Shown piece after piece: positions 9,865 through 21,149 of a stretch of 64,000 bases of DNA. The notes below the pieces were generated by a model, which saw only the letters and a list, made by a program, of their open reading frames with translations, searched no databases and was not told the origin of the DNA. How positions within the stretch are numbered: the stretch's first letter is position 1; each line of letters begins with the position of its first letter. The translations under genes and the position numbers were made by a program. The stretch is from Hydractinia symbiolongicarpus (taxonomy: Eukaryota; Cnidaria; Hydrozoa; Anthoathecata; Hydractiniidae). The stretch covers positions 1,674,001 to 1,738,000 of the forward strand of contig NC_079883.1 of the NCBI RefSeq assembly GCF_029227915.1. Reading direction: 5' to 3'.

Positions 9865-12696
9865 TTATTTCTGCACTACTAGAACGAATGAGACTTGTAG
9901 TTTTCAAAAACGCTTTCATTTTTGATGAGACGCTAAATAAAAGACGTTTAATCGCCGGCAAACGAAAACCCGCGATTTCCCGTAAATCCCGGGCTTGGCC
10001 CGTATAGTCGAATGTATATAAAAAAGTAGCCAGAAAGTAAACTAATTTCCCGAACGATTTTTCAAATTATTTCTGCACTACTTGAACGAATGAGACTTGT
10101 AGTTTTCAAAAATGCTTTCATTTTTGATGAGACGCTAAATAAAAGACGTTTAATCGCCGGCAAACGAAAACCCGCGATTTCCCGTAAATCCCGGGCTTGG
10201 CCCGTATAGTCGAATGTATATAAAAAAGTAGCCAGAGAGTAAACTAATTTCCCGAACGATTTTTCAAATTATTTCTGCACTACTAGAACGAATGAGACTT
10301 GTAGTTTTCAAAAATGCTTTCATTTTTGATGAGACGCTAAATAAAAGACGTTTAATCGCCGGCAAACGAAAACCCGCGATTTCCCGTAAATGCCGGGCTT
10401 GGCCCGTATAGTCAATAGTATATAAAGAAAGTAGCCAGAGAGTAAACTAATTTCCCGAACGATTTTTTAAATTATTTCTGCACTACTAGAACGAATGAGA
10501 CTTGTAGTTTTCAAAAATGCTTTCATTTTTGATGAGACGCTAAATAAAAGACGTTTAATCGCCGGCAAACGAAAACCCGCGATTTCCCGTAAATCCCGGG
10601 CTTGCCCGTTTAGTCGAATGTATATAAAAAAGTAGCCAGAGAGTAAACTAATTTCCAGAACGATTTTTCAAATTATTTGTGCACTACTAGAACGAATGAG
10701 ACTTGTAGTTTTCAAAAATGCTTTCATTTTTAATGAGACGCTAAATAAAAGACGTTTAATCGCCGGCAAACGAAAACCCGCGATTTCCCGTAAATCCCGG
10801 GCTTGGCCCGTATAGTCGAATGTATATAAAAAAGTACCCAGAAAGTAAACTGATTTCCCAAACGATTTTTCAAATTATTTCTGCAGCACTAGAACGAATG
10901 AGACTTGTAGTTTTCAAAAATGTTTTCATTTTTGATGAGACTCTAAATAAAAGAAGTTTAATAGCCGTCAAACGAAAACCCGCGATTTTCCCTAAATCCC
11001 GGACTCGGCCCGTATAGTCAAAGGTATACCAAGGAAGTACTCAGGGAGTAAACTCATTTCCCGAACGATTTTTTAAATCATTTTTTCACCACTACAACGC
11101 ATGAGACTTGTAGTTTTCAAAAGTAGTTTCATTTTTGATGAGACGCTGAATAAAAGACGTTTAATCGACGGCAAACGAAAACCCGCGATTTCCTGTAAAT
11201 CCCGGGCTTTGCTCGTATAGTCGAATGTATATAAAGAAAGTACCCAGAGAGTAAACTGATTTCCCAAACGATTTTTCAAATTATTTCTGCACTACTAGAA
11301 CGAATGAGACTTGTAGTTTTCAAAAACGCTTTCATTTTTGATGAGACGCTAAATAAAAGACGTTTAATCGCCGGCAAACGAAAACCCGCGATTTCCCGTA
11401 AATCCCGGGCTTGGCCCGTATAGTCGAATGTATATAAAAAAGTAGCCAGAAAGTAAACTAATTTCCCGAACGATTTTTCAAATTATTTCTGCACTACTTG
11501 AACGAATGAGACTTGTAGTTTTCAAAAATGCTTTCATTTTTGATGAGACGCTAAATAAAAGACGTTTAATCGCCGGCAAACGAAAACCCGCGATTTCCCG
11601 TAAATCCCGGGCTTGGCCCGTATAGTCGAATGTATATAAAAAAGTAGCCAGAGAGTAAACTAATTTCCCGAACGATTTTTCAAATTATTTCTGCACTACT
11701 AGAACGAATGAGACTTGTAGTTTTCAAAAATGCTTTCATTTTTGATGAGACGCTAAATAAAAGACGTTTAATCGCCGGCAAACGAAAACCCGCGATTTCC
11801 CGTAAATGCCGGGCTTGGCCCGTATAGTCAATAGTATATAAAGAAAGTAGCCAGAGAGTAAACTAATTTCCCGAACGATTTTTTAAATTATTTCTGCACT
11901 ACTAGAACGAATGAGACTTGTAGTTTTCAAAAATGCTTTCATTTTTGATGAGACGCTAAATAAAAGACGTTTAATCGCCGGCAAACGAAAACCCGCGATT
12001 TCCCGTAAATCCCGGGCTTGCCCGTTTAGTCGAATGTATATAAAAAAGTAGCCAGAGAGTAAACTAATTTCCAGAACGATTTTTCAAATTATTTGTGCAC
12101 TACTAGAACGAATGAGACTTGTAGTTTTCAAAAATGCTTTCATTTTTAATGAGACGCTAAATAAAAGACGTTTAATCGGTGGCAAACGAAAACCCGCGAT
12201 TTCCCGTAAATCCCGGGCTTGGCCCGTATAGTCGAATGTATATAAAAAAGTACCCAGAAAGTAAACTGATTTCCCAAACGATTTTTCAAATTATTTCTGC
12301 AGCACTAGAACGAATGAGACTTGTAGTTTTCAAAAATGTTTTCATTTTTGATGAGACTCTAAATAAAAGAAGTTTAATAGCCGTCAAACGAAAACCCGCG
12401 ATTTTCCCTAAATCCCGGACTCGGCCCGTATAGTCAAAGGTATACCAAGGAAGTACTCAGGGAGTAAACTCATTTCCCGAACGATTTTTTAAATCATTTT
12501 TTCACCACTACAACGCATGAGACTTGTAGTTTTCAAAAGTAGTTTCATTTTTGATGAGACGCTGAATAAAAGACGTTTAATCGACGGCAAACGAAAACCC
12601 GCGATTTCCTGTAAATCCCGGGCTTTGCTCGTATAGTCGAATGTATATAAAGAAAGTACCCAGAGAGTAAACTGATTTCCCAAACGATTTTTCAAA
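9865..12696 (+). repeat. 1,416-bp tandem duplication (7-monomer block)
   Basis: About 9865-11280 is directly followed by a near-identical copy at 11281-12696. Shared rare variants are CAAAAACGCTTTC, CTACTTGAACG, GGGCTTGCCCGTTTAG (one G lost), GATGAGACTCTAAAT and AATCGACGGC. A visible difference is a CC to GT change giving CGGTGGC near 12177. The block overlaps the end of the 1,588-bp duplication, so the two events are nested and this one is probably later. Confidence 0.9.
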
Positions 12697-13704
12697 TTAT
12701 TTCTGCACCACTAGAACGAATGATACTTGTAGTTTTCGAAAATGTTTTTATTTTTGATAAGACGCTAAAAAAAAAAATTTTAATAGCCGGCAAACGAAAA
12801 CCGCGATTTTCCCTAAATCCCGGACTCGGCCCGTATAGTCAAGAGTATACGTTGGAAGTACTCAGGGAGTAAACTCATTTCCCGAACGATTTTTTAAATC
12901 ATTTTTTCACCACTAAAACGCAAGAGACTTGTAGTTTTTAAAAGTGTTTACATTTTTGATGAGAGGCTGAATAAAAGAGGTTTAATTGCCGGCAAACCAA
13001 AACCCGCGATTTTCCCTAAATCCCGGAGTCGGCCTGTATAGTCAAAAGTATACAAAGGAAGTACTTAGGAATTAAACTCATTTTCCGAACGATTTTTTAA
13101 ATCATTTTTTCACCACTAAAACGCATGAGACTTGAAGTTTTCAAAAATGTTTTTATTTTTGATGAGACGCTAAATAAAAGAAGTTTAATAGCCGGCAAAC
13201 GAAAACCCGCGATTTTCCCTAAATCCCGGACTCGGCCCGTATAGTCAAAAGTATACCATGGAAGTACTCAGGGAGTAAACTCATTTCCCGAACGATTTTT
13301 CAAATTATTTCTGCACCACTAGAACGAATGAGACTTGTAGTTTTAAAAAATGTTTTCATTTTTGATGAGACGCTAAATAAAAGAAGTTTAATCGCCGGCA
13401 AACGAAAACCCGCGATTTCCCGTAAATCCCGGGCTTGGCCCGTATAGTCGAATGTATATAAAAAAGTAGCCAGAGAGTAAACTAATTTCCAGAACGATTT
13501 TTCAAATTATTTGTGCACTACTAGAACGAATGAGACTTGTAGTTTTCAAAAATGCTTTCATTTTTGATGAGAGGCTGAATAAAAGAGGTTTAATTGCCGG
13601 CAAACCAAAACCCGCGATTTTCCCTAAATCCCGGAGTCGGCCTGTATAGTCAAAAGTATACAAAGGAAGTACTTAGGAATTAAACTCATTTTCCGAACGA
13701 TTTT
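12697..13704 (+). repeat. Mixed A/B units with A-rich variant
   Basis: Satellite units including one with a run of A (near 12768-12780) followed by TTTTAATAGCC, the earliest example of the form that later becomes common on the right as GAATAAAAAAATTTTAATAGCC. B units near 12840 and 13040 have CATTTTTGATGAGAGGCTG and AAACCAAAACCC. No gene-like content. Confidence 0.8.
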
Positions 13705-16700
13705 TTAAATCATTTTTTCACCACTACAACGCATGAAACTTGTAGTTTTCAAAAGTGGTTGCATCTTTGATGAGACGCTGAATAAAAATAGTTTAATCGC
13801 CGGCAAACGAAAACCCGCGATTTCCCGCAAATCCCGGGCTTGGCCCGTATAGTCGAATGTATATAAAGAAAGTACCCAGAGAGTAAACTGATTTCCCGAA
13901 CGATTTTTCAAATTATTTCTGCACCACTAGAACGAATGAGACTTGTAGTTTTAAAAAATGTTTTCATTTTTGATGAGACGCTAAATAAAAGAAGTTTAAT
14001 CGCCGGCAAACGAAAACCCGCGATTTCCCGTAAATCCCGGGCTTGGCCCGTATAGTCGAATGTATATAAAAAAGTAGCCAGAGAGTAAACTAATTTCCAG
14101 AACGATTTTTCAAATTATTTGTGCACTACTAGAACGAATGAGACTTGTAGTTTTCAAAAATGCTTTCATTTTTGATGAGACGCTAAATAAAAGAAGTTTA
14201 ATTGCCGGCAAACGAAAACCCGCGTTTTCCCGCAAATCAAAAACTCGGCCCGTATAGTCAACAGTATACAAAGAAAGTACCCAGGGAGTAAATTCATTTC
14301 CCGAACGATTTTTTAAATTATTTTTACACCACGAAAACGCATGAGACTTGTAGTTTTCAAAAATGTTTTCATTTTTGATGAGACGCTGAATAAAAGACGT
14401 TTAATCGCCGACTAAAGAAAACCTGCGATTTCCCGTAAATCCCGGGCTTGGCCCGTATAGTCAAATGTATATAAAGAAAGTAGCCAGAGAGTAAACTAAT
14501 TTCCCGAACGATTTTTCAAATTATTTCTGCACTACTAGAACGAATGAGACTTGTAATTTTCAAAAATGCTTTCATTTTTGATGAGACGCTAAATAAAAGA
14601 CGTTTAATCGCCGGCAAACGAAAACCCGCGATTTCCCGTAAATCCCGGGCTTGGCCCGTATAGTCAAATGTATATAAAGAAAGTAGCCAGAGAGTAAACT
14701 AATTTCCCGAACGATTTTTCAAATTATTTCTGCACTACTAGAACGAATGAGACTTGTAGTTTTCAAAAATGCTTTCATTTTTGATGAGACGCTAAATAAA
14801 AGACGCTTAATCGCCGGCAAACGAAAACCCGCGATTTCCCGTGAATCCCGGGCTTGGCCCGTATAGTCGAATGTATATAAAAAAGTAGCCAGAGAGTAAA
14901 CTAATTTCCCGAACGATTTTTCAAATTATTTCTGCACTACTAGAACGAATGAGACTTGTAGTTTTCAAAAATGCTTTCATTTTTGATGAGACGCTAAATA
15001 AAAGACGTTTAATCGCCGGCAAACGAAAACCCGCGATTTCCCGTAAATCCCAGGCTTGGCCCGTATAGTCAAATGTATATAAAGAAAGTAGCCAGAGAGT
15101 AAACTAATTTCCCGAACGATTTTTCAAATTATTTCTGCACTACTAGAACGAATGAGACTTGTAGTTTTCAAAAATGCTTTCATTTTTGATGAGACGCTAA
15201 ATAAAAGACGTTTAATCGCCGGCAAACGAAAACCCGCGATTTCCCGTAAATCCCGGGCTTGGCCCGTATGGTCGAATGTATATAAAAAAGTAGCCAGAGA
15301 GTAAACTAATTTCCAGAACGATTTTTCAATATATTTGTGCACTACTAGAACGAATGAGACTTGTAGTTTTCAAAAATGCTTTCATTTTTGATGAGACGCT
15401 AAATAAAAGAAGTTTAATAGCCGGCAAACGAAAACCCGCGATTTTTCCTAAATCCCGGACTCGGCCCGTATAGTCAAAGGTATACCAAGGAAGTACTCAG
15501 GGAGTAAACTCATTTCCCGAACGATTTTTTAAATTATTTTTTCACCACTACAACGCATGAGACTTGTAGTTTTCAACAGTGGTTTCATTTTTGATGAGAC
15601 GCTGAATAAAAGAAGTTTAATCGCCGGCAAACAAAAACCCGCGTTTTCCCGCAAATCCCAGACTCGGCCCGTATAGTCTAGAGTATACGTTGGAAGTACT
15701 CAGGGAGTAAACTCATTTCCCGAACGATTTTTTAAATCATTTTTTCACCACTAAAACGCAAGAGACTTGTAGTTTTCAAAAGTGTTTACATTTTTGATGA
15801 GAGGCTGAATAAAAGAGGTTTAATTGCCGGCAAACCAAAACCCGCGATTTTCCCTAAATCCCGGACTCGGCCCGTATAGTCAAAAGTATACAAAGGAAGT
15901 ACTCAGGAATTAAACTCATTTCCCGAACGATTTTTTAAATCATTTTTTCACCACTAAAACGCATGAGACTTGAAGTTTTCAAAAATGTTTTCATTTTTGA
16001 TGAGACGCTAAATAAAAGAAGTTTAATAGCCGGCAAACGAAAACCCGCGATTTTCCCTAAATCCCGGACTCGGCCCGTATAGTCAAAAGTATACCATGGA
16101 AGTACTCAGGGAGTAAACTCATTTCCCGAACGATTTTTTAAATCATTTTTTCACCACTACAACGCATGAAACTTGTAGTTTTCAAAAGTGGTTGCATCTT
16201 TAATGAGACGCTGAATAAAAATAGTTTAATCGCCGGCAAACGAAAACCCGCGATTTCCCGCAAATCCCGGGCTTGGCCCGTATAGTCGAATGTATATAAA
16301 GAAAGTACCCAAAGAGTAAACTGATTTCCCGAACGATTTTTCAAATTATTTCTGCACCACTAGAACGAATGAGACTTGTAGTTTTAAAAAATGTTTTCAT
16401 TTTTGATGAGACGCTAAATAAAAGAAGTTTAATCGCCGGCAAACGAAAACCCGCGATTTCCCGTAAATCCCGGGCTTGGCCCGTATAGTCGAATGTATAT
16501 AAAAAAGTAGCCAGAGAGTAAACTAATTTCCAGAACGATTTTTCAAATTATTTGTGCACTACTAGAACGAATGAGACTTGTAGTTTTCAAAAATGCTTTC
16601 ATTTTTGATGAGACGCTAAATAAAAGAAGTTTAATTGCCGGCAAACGAAAACCCGCGTTTTCCCGCAAATCAAAAACTCGGCCCGTATAGTCAACAGTAT

Positions 16701-19700
16701 ACAAAGAAAGTACCCAGGGAGTAAACTCATTTCCCGAACGATTTTTTAAATTATTTTTACACCACGAAAACGCATGAGACTTGTAGTTTTCAAAAATGTT
16801 TTCATTTTTGATGAGACGCTGAATAAAAGACGTTTAATCGCCGACTAAAGAAAACCTGCGATTTCCCGTAAATCCCGGGCTTGGCCCGTATAGTCAAATG
16901 TATATAAAGAAAGTAGCCAGAGAGTAAATTAATTTCCTGAACGATTTTTCAAATTATTTCTGCACTACTAGAACGAATGAGACTTGTAGTTTTCAAAAAT
17001 GCTTTCATTTTTGATGAGACGCTAAATAAAAGACGTTTAATCGCCGGCAAACGAAAACCCGCGATTTCCCGTAAATCCCGGGCTTGGCCCGTATAGTCAA
17101 ATGTATATAAAGAAAGTAGCCAGAGAGTAAACTAGTTTCCCGAACGATTTTTCAAATTATTTCTGCACTACTAGAACGAATGAGACTTGTAGTTTTCAAA
17201 AATGCTTTCATTTTTGATGAGACGCTAAATAAAAGACGTTTAATCGCCGGCAAACGAAAACCCGCGATTTCCCGTAAATCCCGGGCTTGGCCCGTATAGT
17301 CGAATGTATATAAAAAAGTAGCCAGAGAGTAAACTAATTTCCAGAACGATTTTTCAATATATTTGTGCACTACTAGAACGAATGAGACTTGTAGTTTTCA
17401 AAAATGCTTTCATTTTTGATGAGACGCTGAATAAAAGAAGTTTAATCGCCGGCAAACAAAAACCCGCGTTTTCCCGCAAGTCCCAGACTCGGACCGTATA
17501 GTCAAGAGTATATGTTGGAAGTACTCAGGGAGTAAACTCATTTCCCGAACGATTTTTTAAATCATTTTTTCACCACTAAAACGCAAGAGACTTGTAGTTT
17601 TTAAAAGTGTTTACATTTTTGATGAGAGGCTGAATAAAAGAGGTTTAATTGCCGGCAAACCAAAACCCGCGATTTTCCCTAAATCCCGGACTCGGCCCGT
17701 ATAGTCAAAAGTATACAAAGGAAGTACTCAGGAATTAAACTCATTTCCCGAACGATTTTTTAAATCATTTTTTCACCACTAAAACGCATGATACTTGAAG
17801 TTTTCAAAAATGTTTTCATTTTTGATGAGACGCTAAATAAAAGAAGTTTAATAGCCGGCAAACGAAAACCCGCGATTTTCCCTAAATCCCGGACTCGGCC
17901 CGTATAGTCAAAAGTATACCATGGAAGTACTCAGGGAGTAAACTCATTTCCCGAACGATTTTTTAAATCATTTTTTCACCACTACAACGCATGAAACTTG
18001 TAGTTTTCAAAAGTGGTTGCATCTTTGATGAGACGCTGAATAAAAATAGTTTAATCGCCGGCAAACGAAAACCCGCGATTTCCCGCAAATCCCGGGCTTG
18101 GCCCGTATAGTCGAATGTATATAAAGAAAGTACCCAGAGAGTAAACTGATTTCCCGAACGATTTTTCAAATTATTTCTGCACCACTAGAACGAATGAGAC
18201 TTGTAGTTTTAAAAAATGTTTTCATTTTTGATGAGACGCTAAATAAAAGAAGTTTAATCGCCGGCAAACGAAAACCCGCGATTTCCCGTAAATCCCGGGC
18301 TTGGCCCGTATAGTCGAATGTATATAAAAAAGTAGCCAGAGAGTAAACTAATTTCCAGAACGATTTTTCAAATTATTTGTGCACTACTAGAACGAATGAG
18401 ACTTGTAGTTTTCAAAAATGCTTTCATTTTTGATGAGACGCTAAATAAAAGAAGTTTAATTGCCGGCAAACGAAAACCCGCGTTTTCCCGCAAATCAAAA
18501 ACTCGGCCCGTATAGTCAACAGTTTACAAAGAAAGTACCCAGGGAGTAAACTCATTTCCCGAACGATTTTTTAAATTATTTTTACACCACGAAAACGCAT
18601 GAGACTTGTAGTTTTCAAAAATGTTTTCATTTTTGATGAGACGCTGAATAAAAGACGTTTAATCGCCGACTAAAGAAAACCTGCGATTTCCCGTAAATCC
18701 CGGGCTTGGCCCGTATAGTCAAATGTATATAAAGAAAGTAGCCAGAGAGTAAACTAATTTCCCGAACGATTTTTCAAATTATTTCTGCACTACTAGAACG
18801 AATGAGACTTGTAGTTTTCAAAAATGCTTTCATTTTTGATGAGACGCTAATTAAAAGACGTTTAATCGCCGGCAAACGAAAACCCGCGATTTCCCGTAAA
18901 TCCCGGGCTTGGCGCGTATAGTCAAATGTATATAAAGAAAGTAGCCAGAGAGTAAACTAATTTCCCGAACGATTTTTCAAATTATTTCTGCACTACTAGA
19001 ACGAATGAGACTTGTAGTTTTCAAAAATGCTTTCATTTTGGATGAGACGCTAAATAAAAGACGCTTAATCGCCGGCAAACGAAAACCCGCGATTTCCCGT
19101 GAATCCCGGGCTTGGCCCGTATAGTCGAATGTATATAAAAAAATAGCCAGAGAGTAAACTAATTTCCCGAACGATTTTTCAAATTATTTCTGCACTACTA
19201 GAACGAATGAGACTTGTAGTTTTCAAAAATGCTTTCATTTTTGATGAGACGCTAAATAAAAGACGTTTAATCGCCGGCAAACGAAAACCCGCGATTTCCC
19301 GTAAATCCCAGGCTTGGCCCGTATAGTCAAATGTATATAAAGAAAGTAGCCAGAGAGTAAACTAATTTCCCGAACGTTTTTTCAAATTATTTCTGCACTA
19401 CTAGAACGAATGAGACTTGTAGTTTTCAAAAATGCTTTCATTTTTGATGAGACGCTAAATAAAAGACGTTTAATCGCCGGCAAACGAAAACCCGCGATTT
19501 CCCGTAAATCCCGGGCTTGGCCCGTTTAGTCGAATGTATATAAAAAAGTAGCCAGAGAGTAAACTAATTTCCAGAACGATTTTTCAAATTATTTGTGCAC
19601 TACTAGAACGAATGAGACTTGTAGTTTTCAAAAATGCTTTCATTTTTGATGAGACGCTAAATAAAAGAAGTTTAATAGCCGGCAAACGAAAACCCGCGAT

Positions 19701-19740
19701 TTTTCCTAAATCCCGGACTCGGCCCGTATAGTCAAAGGTA
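13705..19740 (+). repeat. Three copies of one higher-order block (2,433 and 1,825 bp apart)
   Basis: A B unit with AAAAGTGGTTGCATC and GAATAAAAATAG occurs near 13710, 16143 and 17968. Each copy is followed by an A unit, an A'-like unit, a unit with CAAATCAAAAACTCGG and a GACTAAAG unit (14410, 16843, 18668), then A' units. Copies 1 and 3 share GACGCTTAATCG and GTGAATCCCGGG, which copy 2 lacks, so copy 2 is shorter or rearranged at its right end. Confidence 0.85.
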
Positions 19741-19960
19741 TACCAAGGAAGTACTCAGGGAGTAAATCATTTCCCGAACGATTTTTTAAATTATTTTTTC
19801 ACCACTACAACGCATGAGACTTGTAGTTTTCAAAAGTGGTTTCATTTTTGATGAGACGCTGAATAAAAGAAGTTTAATCGCCGGCAAACAAAAACCCGCG
19901 TTTTCCCGCAAATCCCAGACTCGGCCCGTATAGTCAATAGTATACAAAGAAAGTAACCAG
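19741..19960 (+). repeat. B units linking two blocks
   Basis: Two B-type units bridge the end of the three-copy block and the dimer duplication. One base is missing in GGGAGTAAATCATTTCCC near 19760. No other feature seen. Confidence 0.7.
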
Positions 19961-20706
19961 GGAGTAAACTCATTTCCCGAACGATTTTTTAAATTATTTT
20001 TACACCAATAAAACGCATGAAACTAGTAGTTTTCAAAAATGTTTTCATTTTTGATGAGACGCTGAATAAAAGACGTTTAATCGCCGGCAAACGAAAACCT
20101 GCGATCTCCCGTAAATCCCGGGCTTGGCCCGTATAGTCGAATGTATATAAAGAAAGTACCCAGAGAGTAAACTGATTTCCCGAACGATTTTTCAAATTAG
20201 TTCTGCACCACTAGAACGAATGAGACTTGTAGTTTTCAAAAATGTTTTCATTTTTGATGAGACGCTAAATAAAAGAAGTTTAATAGCCGGCAAACGAAAA
20301 CCCGCGATTTTCCCTAAATCCCGGACTCGGCCCGTATAGTCAAAAGGATACAAAGAAAGTACCCAGGGAGTAAACTCATTTCCCGAACGATTTTTTAAAT
20401 TATTTTTACACCAATAAAACGCATGAAACTAGTAGTTTTCAAAAATGTTTTCATTTTTGATGAGACGCTGAATAAAAGACGTTTAATCGCCGGCAAACGA
20501 AAACCTGCGATCTCCCGTAAATCCCGGGCTTGGCCCGTATAGTCGAATGTATATAAAGAAAGTACCCAGAGAGTAAACTGATTTCCCGAACGATTTTTCA
20601 AATTAGTTCTGCACCACTAGAACGAATGAGACTTGTAGTTTTCAAAAATGTTTTCATTTTTGATGAGACGCTAAATAAAAGAAGTTTAATAGCCGGCAAA
20701 CGAAAA
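19960..20706 (+). repeat. 406-bp exact dimer duplication (B-A)
   Basis: The B-A pair starting near 19960 is repeated 406 bp later, exactly twice 203. Both copies share the uncommon CAAATTAGTTCTGCACC (about 20193 and 20599) and CTGCGATCTCCCG. The copies appear identical by eye until about 20706, where the second runs into an A' unit. Confidence 0.9.
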
Positions 20707-21149
20707 CCCGTGATTTCCCGTAATTCCCGGGCTTGGCCCGTATAGTCGAATGTATATAAAAAAGTAGCCAGAGAGTAAACTAATTTCCCGAACGATTTTT
20801 CAAATTATTTCTGCACTACTAGAATGAATGAAACTTGTAGTTTTCAAAAATGCTTTCATTTTTGATGAGACGCTAAATAAAAGACGTTTAATCGCCGGCA
20901 AACGAAAACCCGCAATTTCCCGTAAATCCCGGGCTTGGCCCGTATAGTCAAATGTATATAAAAAAAGTAGCCAGAGAGTAAACTAATTTCCCGAACGATT
21001 TTTCAAATTATTTCTGCACTACTAGAACGAATGAGACTTGTAGTTTTCAAAAATGCTTTCATTTTTGATGAGACGCTAAATAAAAGACGTTTAATCGCCA
21101 GCAAACGAAAACCCGCGATTTCCCGTAAATCCCGGGCTTAGCCCGTATA

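Larger units (their letters stand above)
7410..10598 (+). repeat. 1,588-bp tandem duplication (8-monomer block)
   Basis: About 7410-9010 is repeated at about 8998-10598. Shared rare variants include CATTTCCCTAACG (CCCTAACG at 7684 and 9272), the GACTAAAG unit (7794, 9382), the 34-bp deletion (8038, 9626), CAAAAACGCTTTC and CTACTTGAACG. The offset equals eight 203-bp units minus 34 for the deletion and 2 for 202-bp units. Confidence 0.9.

Noticed and set aside
12179-12433. An 84-codon plus-strand frame with a non-ATG start
   Set aside because: It exists only because a CC to GT change made a GTG in one unit; the copy 1,416 bp to the left lacks it. It is a repeat artefact.
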